Positions 1-4,927 of a stretch of 5,043 nucleotides of DNA are shown here, one piece after another. The stretch is from Bacilli bacterium. Lineage in GTDB: Bacteria; Bacillota_I; Bacilli_A; RF39; UBA660. A program made the translations under genes and the position numbers. The notes under the pieces were generated by a model that did not search any database, was not told where the DNA came from, and saw only the letters and a list, made by a program, of their open reading frames with translations. The stretch is taken from positions 1 through 5,043 of the forward strand of contig JAILLM010000140.1 in NCBI GenBank assembly GCA_024693165.1, read 5' to 3'. Positions within the stretch are counted from its first letter, which is position 1, and the number at the start of each line of letters is the position of its first letter.

Positions 1-140
1 TCATATAATCTTTTTAACAAATCAGAATTATCCATTGCAGATGCATAATAATTTAAGTATGGTTGTTCATTTTTATAATTTTGACCTGATAAAATATAAG
101 GTATTGATTCAGCTGTTAACGGGTATCCAGATAATGTATC
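1..140 (-). pseudogene. Inverted internal piece of the same phosphotransferase gene, carrying its nucleophile motif
   Basis: Read on the minus strand from 140 down to 1, this is an uninterrupted 46-codon frame with a typical sulfatase-superfamily core: SGYPLTAESIPYILSG, then a KNEQPYLNYYASAMDNS stretch and LLKRLY at the window edge. The Thr in YPLTAESIP (codon at 116-114) matches the T-x-x-S-x-P arrangement of the catalytic threonine in EptA-like enzymes and is the expected nucleophile. In relatives this block lies immediately before the segment found here on the plus strand from about 137 (YQVGIYENEL). The two pieces are therefore neighbouring parts of one protein, with this one turned around. 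The minus frame stays open and family-like for a few more codons (IYLLDT, up to about 152), so the exact breakpoint is uncertain within about 130-156. Causes could be a real DNA inversion or a chimeric contig end. Confidence 0.8.
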
Positions 141-979
141 AAGTAGGTATATATGAAAATGAATTAAATTATGTTGGTGAAAATGTTTTAAAAATTGATA
201 ATGTTGAAAATTTTAATGGTAGTAATAATCTAAAATTAGATAATGGTTTATATTTAAAAAATCAAATTAAGTATATTCTTTTTAGGTATTTACCTTATTT
301 TTTAAAAAAATATTCGAAAATTGAATATGTCGATTTTTCAAAAACAATTGAACAAAAAGAAATTGCACCTTTTTCACCAGAAAATTTAGAATTTGTTAAT
401 AGTTTAAAGACAGATACTAAAGTTGTTGATAATAAAGTATTTAAGTTCATTCATTTAATGGGTTCTCATGTTCCTTTTACTCATAACAAAGATTTGAATG
501 AAATTAAAAATGGTAGTTATTACGATGAGGTTGAAGCATGTTTAACTATTACTAAAATGTATATAGATTATTTAAAAGAAAATAATGTGTATAATAATTC
601 AAGAATTATTATTATGGCTGATCATGGATATTGTTGGAAAAATGATGATACGTGTATAAGAAAAGAGAATGGATTTACTCTTGATTCTTTTGGAAGACAA
701 AATCCTATTTTGTTAGTTAAAGGTATTAAAGAGAATCATAAAAAAATGCAAGTTTCTAATGTACCTGTTTCATATGACGATTTAATGGATGTATATATGG
801 ATTTATTAGATAATAAAAGCAGTAAAGAATTATTAAAAGATATTCCAAAGAAAAGAACAAGAAAAACAATGATGTATGTTTGGTTACATGAAAATCATAT
901 GTATGAATATGAAACTGATGGTAAAGCATGGGAAAATGATAAATTTATTTATACTAATAATGAATACATAAGAAAGTAG
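2..979 (+). CDS. Sulfatase-superfamily membrane phosphotransferase (LtaS/EptA-like), 5'-partial and disrupted by an inverted segment
   Basis: The C-terminal catalytic half belongs to the alkaline-phosphatase/sulfatase superfamily that includes lipoteichoic acid synthase and phosphoethanolamine transferases. Seen, numbering from the TTG at 35: GSHVPF at residues 143-148 (His145, a usual substrate or metal-pocket His), and IIIMADHGY with Asp196-His197, the standard metal-binding Asp-His pair. The nucleophilic Thr and the membrane-spanning N-terminus are absent from this frame. Authentic family sequence starts near codon 137 (YQVGIYENELNYVGEN). Codons before that are the reverse complement of the gene's own preceding segment (see the minus-strand entry), so the TTG at 35 is not a credible start; the frame is open to the window edge. 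The next gene starts 7 nt downstream. Because that gene carries a CDP-glycerol transferase domain, I infer transfer of glycerol-phosphate or a similar phospho-group to a surface polymer or lipid. The substrate is not proven. Confidence 0.8.
   Translation, partial: HIIFLTNQNYPLQMHNNLSMVVHFYNFDLIKYKVLIQLLTGIQIMYQVGIYENELNYVGENVLKIDNVENFNGSNNLKLDNGLYLKNQIKYILFRYLPYFLKKYSKIEYVDFSKTIEQKEIAPFSPENLEFVNSLKTDTKVVDNKVFKFIHLMGSHVPFTHNKDLNEIKNGSYYDEVEACLTITKMYIDYLKENNVYNNSRIIIMADHGYCWKNDDTCIRKENGFTLDSFGRQNPILLVKGIKENHKKMQVSNVPVSYDDLMDVYMDLLDNKSSKELLKDIPKKRTRKTMMYVWLHENHMYEYETDGKAWENDKFIYTNNEYIRK
130..156. repeat. Inversion breakpoint with palindromic core and candidate inverted-repeat arm
   Basis: The orientation switch in the coding sequence falls here. 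Positions 130-140 read GATAATGTATC, in which GATA and TATC are perfect inverted arms around a 3-nt centre. Positions 137-156 (TATCAAGTAGGTATATATGA) make sense on both strands: YQVGIYE forward, and IYLLD reverse, which leads into the TLSGYP segment. That is what a shared inverted-repeat arm of an invertible segment would look like. A short match also exists between TCATATA at 1-7 and its complement TATATGA at 150-156. The partner arm, if real, would lie just upstream of position 1 and is not visible. Chance or microhomology at an artefactual junction is possible. Confidence 0.4.
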
Positions 980-986
980 TGATTAC

Positions 987-3041
987 ATGATAAAAATACT
1001 TGGTGATATAATGCTATTTTGTTATAAAATACTTAACAATTATGGTTTAGCAATAATATTATTTACTTTAATAAGTAAAATTGTATTATTACCAGTATCT
1101 ATTTGGGTACAAAAGAATTCTATTAAGATGGTTAAGATGCAACCAGATATTAATAAAATTAATATTAAATATTTTGGTGATAAAGATTCTATTGCTGATG
1201 AAACATCTAAACTTTATAAAAAGGAAAAATATAATGCACTTGCATCTTTAATCCCATTATTTATACAAATAGTATTACTTATGGGACTTGTGGAAGTAAT
1301 TAATCATCCACTTGATTATATAGTTAATGTTAATAGTAATGAAACTAAACAAATGATTACTATTATGGAAACTAATCATCCTGAAGTAGATAAAGAATCA
1401 TCTTCAAAACAATTAGTAATAGTTGAAGATATAAAAGATAATAAAGATTATTATAATGAAATTATTAACGAAGATAAATTAAAAAATATAAAAGATATGA
1501 AACTAAGTTTCTTAGGAATGGATTTATCTTGGGTTGCTATACAAAGAAAAGGTATTGCATGGTTAATTCCATTAATTGCGGGATTAAGTGCATTAATATT
1601 ATGTATTGGTCAAAATATGATGAACGTTCTTCAAAAGGAACAAACTAAAAGTAATCAAATAGGTATGCTTAGTTTATCTGTTGGTTTATCTTTATATTTA
1701 GGTGTATTTGTACCAGCAGGTGTAGCTCTTTATTGGACAGCCTCTAACTTACTTGCTATCATGCAACAATGGCTTTTAAATGTATTTATTAATCCAAAAG
1801 ATTATGTAGATTATGAAGAATTAGAAAGTACTTCTAAGGAATTAAATGATATGATTAATTCCACTAAAATAAAAAGAACAAAGGAAGAAAAGAAAAAAGA
1901 AAAAGAAGACTATAAAAAATTCTTTAGTATTGTTAATAAACATTTAGTTTTTTATTCTGAATCTAATGGTTTTTATAAATACTTTAAAGGTATTATTGAA
2001 TATATTCTTGATAATACTAATATTACAATTCATTATGTAACTAGCGATTATAAAGATAATATTTTTAAACTAGAAAAAGAATATGATAATTTAAAAGCTT
2101 ATTATATAGGTGATAGAAAATTAATTACATTAATGATGAAGATGGATGCTGATGTAGTCGTTATGACCATGCCGGATTTAGAAACATTCCATATTAAGAG
2201 AAGTTATGTTAGAAAAGATATTGAATATATTTATCTTCCACATGGTATGGATAGTTTAAATCTTACTATGAGAAATCATTCAATGGATCATTATGATACA
2301 GTATTTGTAACTGGCAAGTACCAAAGAGAAGAAGCTGAAAAAACTAACAAAGTATATAAGTTAAAAAATAGAAAAATAGTTGATTGGGGATATTCATTAT
2401 TAGATGAAATGATAAATGATTATTCTAAAACTAAAAAGAAATCTAAAAAAGAAAAAACAGTACTTATTGCTCCTTCTTGGCAAAAAGACAACATTATAGA
2501 TTTATGTTTAGATGAAATGTTAGAAAAGTTAAAAGGACATGACTATAAAGTTATAGTTAGACCACATCCACAAGCTGTAAGACATATGAAAGAAAAATTT
2601 GATAATCTTAAAGAAGTATATAAAAATGATACTACAGTAGAAATTCAAACAGATTTTTCTTCTAATGATACTGTATTTAATGCAGATCTTATGATTACAG
2701 ATTGGTCTGGTATAGCATATGAATATGCATTTACAACTAAGAAACCTGTTTTATTTATTAACACACCAATGAAGATTATGAATGAGGATTATAAGAAAAT
2801 AAAAGTTGAACCATTCAACATTTGGTGTAGAAGTAAAATAGGAAGCGAACTAGAAACTAAAAGTATTAAAACTATTGATAAAAAAGTTGCTAAAATGTTA
2901 GAATCTAGTAAGGAATACAATAAAAAGATTGATAAAGTTTTAAATGATAGTGTTTATAATATTGGTGAATCTTCTGAAGTAGGAGCTAACTATATAATTG
3001 ATGCTATTCAAAAGAAGATTAAGGAAAGGAAGAATAAATAA
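987..3041 (+). CDS. YidC/Oxa1 insertase domain fused to a CDP-glycerol glycerophosphotransferase (TagB/TagF-like)
   Basis: This is a 684-residue two-domain protein. Residues 1-270 are a YidC/Oxa1-type insertase: membrane span about 13-39, a cytoplasmic charged hairpin (QKNSIKMVKMQPDI...LYKKEKYN), a span about 85-105, an external loop about 107-175, the FLGMDLS motif, then spans about 189-265 with the signature PAGVALYW at 243-250. Lys31 sits where YidC proteins normally have the functional Arg in the first span. There is no lipobox or signal peptide. A Lys/Glu-rich linker (about 290-311) leads to a GT-B-type glycerophosphotransferase (about 312-680): LPHG with His419, APSW (495-498), VRPHP with His527, and ITDWSG (570-575) followed by EYAFTTKKPVLF. 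These match the CDP-glycerol/polyol-phosphate transferase family, which adds glycerol-phosphate to teichoic acids. The first ATG is kept because it supplies the full family-like N-terminus; the alternative ATG at 1011 has a slightly better GGTGAT upstream. The insertase part may anchor the transferase or handle a partner membrane protein (inference). Confidence 0.9.
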   Translation: MIKILGDIMLFCYKILNNYGLAIILFTLISKIVLLPVSIWVQKNSIKMVKMQPDINKINIKYFGDKDSIADETSKLYKKEKYNALASLIPLFIQIVLLMGLVEVINHPLDYIVNVNSNETKQMITIMETNHPEVDKESSSKQLVIVEDIKDNKDYYNEIINEDKLKNIKDMKLSFLGMDLSWVAIQRKGIAWLIPLIAGLSALILCIGQNMMNVLQKEQTKSNQIGMLSLSVGLSLYLGVFVPAGVALYWTASNLLAIMQQWLLNVFINPKDYVDYEELESTSKELNDMINSTKIKRTKEEKKKEKEDYKKFFSIVNKHLVFYSESNGFYKYFKGIIEYILDNTNITIHYVTSDYKDNIFKLEKEYDNLKAYYIGDRKLITLMMKMDADVVVMTMPDLETFHIKRSYVRKDIEYIYLPHGMDSLNLTMRNHSMDHYDTVFVTGKYQREEAEKTNKVYKLKNRKIVDWGYSLLDEMINDYSKTKKKSKKEKTVLIAPSWQKDNIIDLCLDEMLEKLKGHDYKVIVRPHPQAVRHMKEKFDNLKEVYKNDTTVEIQTDFSSNDTVFNADLMITDWSGIAYEYAFTTKKPVLFINTPMKIMNEDYKKIKVEPFNIWCRSKIGSELETKSIKTIDKKVAKMLESSKEYNKKIDKVLNDSVYNIGESSEVGANYIIDAIQKKIKERKNK

Positions 3042-3238
3042 TGTTATTATATATTGATCCATCAGTTATGACTTATGCTATTCAAGCTATTGCTGGTATT
3101 GCTATTGCTTTAGGAGCTACTATTGGAATTGTAGTTAGAAAAGCAAAAAAGAAAGTTAATGACAAACTTGGAATTGATGAAAATAAAAATAAAGAAATAG
3201 AATCAGATGATATTGTCGTAAAAACATCAAAAAAATAA
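3041..3238 (+). CDS. Small single-span membrane protein coupled to the YidC-transferase fusion
   Basis: A 65-residue protein. The N-terminus has a short LLYIDPSVMTYAIQAI segment followed by one hydrophobic span (about residues 12-32, rich in Ala, Gly and Ile: IAGIAIALGATIGIVV). Then come a positive patch (RKAKKKVNDK) and an acidic tail. The positive patch predicts an outside-N, inside-C orientation. The start codon overlaps the stop of the fusion gene in TAATG, and a strong Shine-Dalgarno AAGGAAAGGA lies at 3021-3030, so translation is coupled. The gene probably makes a small accessory or scaffold subunit of the same envelope machinery. I recall similar small ORFs beside teichoic-acid or polysaccharide genes in low-GC Firmicutes, but no enzymatic motif is visible and function is unknown. 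Confidence 0.75.
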   Translation: MLLYIDPSVMTYAIQAIAGIAIALGATIGIVVRKAKKKVNDKLGIDENKNKEIESDDIVVKTSKK

Positions 3239-3298
3239 TAGTTTTTTTGTCAAATAGTGTTGGTAAACATTAAATTTGATAAATGAATTGATTATAGA

Positions 3299-3320
3299 GG
3301 ATGACTAAAGTCATCCTTTT
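3299..3320 (+). terminator. Intrinsic terminator of the envelope operon
   Basis: A perfect 7-bp stem GGATGAC / GTCATCC with a TAAA loop is followed by TTTTATATT. It lies 60 nt past the last gene of the operon and is the most GC-rich hairpin in the surrounding sequence. The stop codon of the minus-strand transposase remnant (3313-3311) lies inside its right arm. Confidence 0.85.
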
Positions 3321-3540
3321 ATATTGTTATTAATTAAAAATATTCTAGATATGAAATGATCATATCTTCTATACTCAAAAGCAATTCTTTTAATTGCTTT
3401 AACTAGATTATATTACCTTCAATGATTCCGTTGTTTATTACATATTTAAATAAGTTTTCAATGTATTTAATATTATTTTTATTTAGATTAAATTCTTGAT
3501 GCATTTTAGGATGAATTAATTTATTTTCGTGATAGATTAT
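3311..3540 (-). pseudogene. Degenerate C-terminal fragment of an ISL3-like transposase
   Basis: Read on the minus strand from 3540, one frame gives NIKYIENLFKYVINNGIIEG and hits TAG at 3405-3403. A second frame picks up at 3409 with NLVKAIKRIAFEYRRYDHF and SRIFLI, ending at TGA 3313-3311. Joined across this single frameshift they reproduce the C-terminal signature of ISL3-type DDE transposases: NG-x-x-EG-x-NN, K-x-IKR, a (G)YR-x-(F/Y)-x-x-F stretch and R-I-x-L, with the conserved Glu of the DDE triad in IIEG. The usual Gly before YR is Glu here. Only about 75 of an expected 400 or more residues remain, so the element is dead. Sequence before about 3480 on this strand is less clearly transposase. 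No terminal inverted repeats or target duplication can be recognised. The fragment abuts the rmlD remnant. Confidence 0.65.
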
Positions 3541-3745
3541 GGAAATAAATGATAAAGATACTGAAATTAAACCAGTAACTACTGAAGAATATTATGAAGG
3601 TAAAGATACAACTAATGTAGCTTATAGGCCTAAAAATTCTAAATTAGATAAATCTAAACTAGAAGAGAATGGATTTGAAAGACTTCCTTCATGGCAAGAT
3701 GTAACTAAGAGATACTACAAAGAATTAAGTAAAAGAAGAATATAA
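3539..3745 (+). pseudogene. 3' remnant of a dTDP-4-dehydrorhamnose reductase gene (RmlD/RfbD)
   Basis: The 68-codon frame reads like the extreme C-terminus of RmlD: PVTTEEYYEGKD, then RPKNSKLDKSKLEENGF and LPSWQDVTKRYYKEL. The RPKNS-L and LP-W-D-x-x-KRY motifs are characteristic of that family's tail. RmlD proteins are normally about 280-300 residues with an N-terminal Rossmann NAD(P)H site and a YxxxK catalytic motif, all missing here. An in-frame stop (TAG at 3533-3535) sits just upstream of the first ATG, and no convincing ribosome binding site precedes it. Homology begins about where the transposase remnant ends, so this is best read as a truncation left by an insertion or deletion rather than a small gene. 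The complete enzyme makes dTDP-L-rhamnose for surface polysaccharide. An intact copy may exist elsewhere in the genome. Confidence 0.75.
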
Positions 3746-3766
3746 AATAATAGTTGAGATTATATT

Positions 3767-3799
3767 AAAAAGTGTAGTTAATAGAAAACTACGTTTTTT
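3767..3799 (+). terminator. Intrinsic terminator after the rmlD remnant
   Basis: The stem GTAGTT / AACTAC extends outward through two G-U wobbles into A5/T pairing, giving 13 pairs in all around a 7-nt loop, and ends in TTTTTT (3794-3799). The run of A residues on the left arm means it could also stop transcription from the opposite strand. It lies 21 nt past the stop of the rmlD remnant and was probably that gene's original terminator. Confidence 0.8.
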
Positions 3800-3818
3800 A
3801 TATTTATATAGAAAAAGA

Positions 3819-3847
3819 TTGATTTTTATTATGAAGAAGTATATCAT
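3819..3847 (+). promoter_or_regulatory. Candidate sigma-70-type promoter for the downstream two-gene operon
   Basis: TTGATT (3819-3824) and TATCAT (3842-3847) are separated by 17 bases, 38 nt ahead of the ATG at 3886 and just after a terminator. Such matches arise easily in AT-rich DNA, so this rests mainly on position. Confidence 0.35.
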
Positions 3848-3885
3848 AGTCGATATTATTAGATGTGAAGAGAAGAGGTATTCTT

Positions 3886-4266
3886 ATGAAAGAAGATGTT
3901 AAATATACATCAAACCTTGGTTTATCAAGTGATCTAGATGATATAAACATTGATGATATATGTAATAATAAAGTAGCTCTAAATATGTTGCTACATAATT
4001 ATCGAAAAATAGAAGAAGAAAATATTATGCTCAAACAAGATGTAAATAGACAATCTACAATAGAAAGAATGTTATATATTAAAGAAAAATATACAAAAAT
4101 AGCAAGCCATCTTGGCTTATTAGCTACAGTGTTAATAGGTTTTGGTATTAATTTCGTTACAAATAATATCAAGGATATAAAAGGTTTAATTCTATTAGGA
4201 ACTGGTATAATACTACAAATAATTAGTATTAAATATTCAAATAAAAAAGGTGATGAAAATGATTAA
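3886..4266 (+). CDS. Uncharacterised coiled-coil protein with two C-terminal membrane spans
   Basis: A 126-residue protein that I do not recognise. The N-terminus is acidic and polar (DLDDINIDDIC). A helical, charge-rich stretch follows (about 30-75, LLHNYRKIEEENIMLKQDV and onward) that could form a coiled coil. Then come two hydrophobic segments at about 75-92 (LGLLATVLIGFGINFV) and 98-116 (IKGLILLGTGIILQIISI), joined by a short turn, like a membrane hairpin with the long N-terminus in the cytoplasm. The ATG at 3886 is preferred over the in-frame GTG at 3865 because GAAGAGG lies 7 nt before it. The stop overlaps the start of the next gene by 8 nt (ATGATTAA), so the two are co-translated. The wide AT-rich gap and terminator upstream separate it from the envelope operon. 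Its role may be to anchor or assist its partner at the membrane (inference). Confidence 0.7.
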   Translation: MKEDVKYTSNLGLSSDLDDINIDDICNNKVALNMLLHNYRKIEEENIMLKQDVNRQSTIERMLYIKEKYTKIASHLGLLATVLIGFGINFVTNNIKDIKGLILLGTGIILQIISIKYSNKKGDEND

Positions 4267-4927
4267 GTATATTTATAATTCTGATGGTTATTATGTTGCA
4301 TATATAGTTGATGGATTATACTGTTTTTCTTCAAATAATGATTATATAGGTTTTATGAATGGAATTAATTTATATGATTATGATGGAAAATATATGGGAA
4401 CTTTAACTAATGATGATAGAATAGTTAGAAATGAGTTTTCAGTATTTCCAAATATATTGCCAGTTATGAAACCATTTAAACCTTTTCAACCTTTAAGCCC
4501 AATGAAAAGATTTAAGATGTCAAACTTAGGAATAGGTTATACTGATATCTTTTTACATAAAAATACTAGAATAAATTATAAAAAATTAGATAATAAATTT
4601 GCCATGTACTTGAATTGTGAACTATATGATTTGAATAATAATTTTCTAGGATGTATTAATGAGAATAAACATGATAAAAATTCAATAGCTAATAGATTTG
4701 GAATATATGGAAGTCAATATTCTAAATTATCAATATTTAACAAGTATGGTCCTTATGGAAGTAAATATAGTGTTTTTTCACAATTAAATCAATATTCGAA
4801 AAACTATCTTGTTTTAAAAAAAGCAGGGAAAAATGTTGGAAAAATATCAGATAATAAGTATTTGAGTAAAGATATTATTAGTGCGACGGATTTCTTTAAT
4901 TGGTATAAAGATAGATGTGATTTATAA
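4259..4927 (+). CDS. Aromatic-repeat protein with beta-type N-terminal repeats and a 16-residue YG-YGS-YS tandem repeat
   Basis: A 222-residue protein without signal peptide or membrane span. Residues 1-50 contain three short related units (YIYNSDGYYVAYI, YCFSSNNDYIGFM, LYDYDGKYMGTL), the aromatic-x-x-x-(D/N)G-x-x-(I/M/V)G pattern of a small beta-propeller-like or 'beta flower' fold. A Pro/Phe/Lys linker follows (about 63-85, KPFKPFQPLSP). After another such unit (LYDLNNNFLGCI), a 16-residue repeat runs from Ile143: IANRFGIYGSQYSKLS, IFNKYGPYGSKYSVFS, then a degraded third unit beginning QLNQYS. A last unit has KNVGKIS. Similar YG-x-YGS-x-YS tails occur in uncharacterised bacterial proteins. 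The ATG at 4259 is chosen over GTG 4250 and ATG 4253 because AAAAGG at 4245-4250 sits at the right distance. It overlaps the previous gene by 8 nt. Function is unknown; a ligand-binding or structural role is only a guess. Confidence 0.75.
   Translation: MIKYIYNSDGYYVAYIVDGLYCFSSNNDYIGFMNGINLYDYDGKYMGTLTNDDRIVRNEFSVFPNILPVMKPFKPFQPLSPMKRFKMSNLGIGYTDIFLHKNTRINYKKLDNKFAMYLNCELYDLNNNFLGCINENKHDKNSIANRFGIYGSQYSKLSIFNKYGPYGSKYSVFSQLNQYSKNYLVLKKAGKNVGKISDNKYLSKDIISATDFFNWYKDRCDL
4685..4807 (+). repeat. 48-bp in-frame tandem repeat, about 2.5 copies
   Basis: Units at 4685-4732 and 4733-4780 encode the two aligned 16-residue repeats (N-x-(F/Y)-G-x-YGS-x-YS core). A partial third unit follows at 4781-4807 (N-x-YS). 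The copies differ at many third positions, so the repeat is old and kept at the protein level rather than a fresh duplication. Confidence 0.75.

Noticed and set aside
35..43. TTG (35) or ATG (41) as the start of the first gene
   Set aside because: The codons up to about 136 are antisense of the gene's own conserved block, there is no ribosome binding site, and the enzyme would lack its membrane N-terminus and nucleophile. The frame is open to the window edge.
3229..3247. A-run/T-run pair just after the small membrane protein as a terminator
   Set aside because: It is A-T pairing only, with no GC stem. The hairpin at 3299-3320 is far better.
3378..3400. Perfect 9-bp hairpin AAAGCAATT / AATTGCTTT as a terminator or attenuator
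   Set aside because: It falls in the transposase remnant's codons for KAIKRIAF, has no following T-tract on either strand, and is likely a coding coincidence. The 7-bp hairpin at 3348-3366 was set aside for the same reason.
3539..3745. A functional 68-residue protein
   Set aside because: It matches only the extreme C-terminus of RmlD, has an upstream in-frame stop and no clear ribosome binding site, so it is called a remnant.
3865..3885. GTG start giving a 7-residue longer form of the coiled-coil membrane protein
   Set aside because: The purine-rich GAAGAGG is well spaced for the ATG at 3886 and lies inside this extension.
4250..4258. GTG (4250) or ATG (4253) start for the repeat protein
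   Set aside because: They sit on or too close to the AAAAGG ribosome binding site. The ATG at 4259 has proper spacing.
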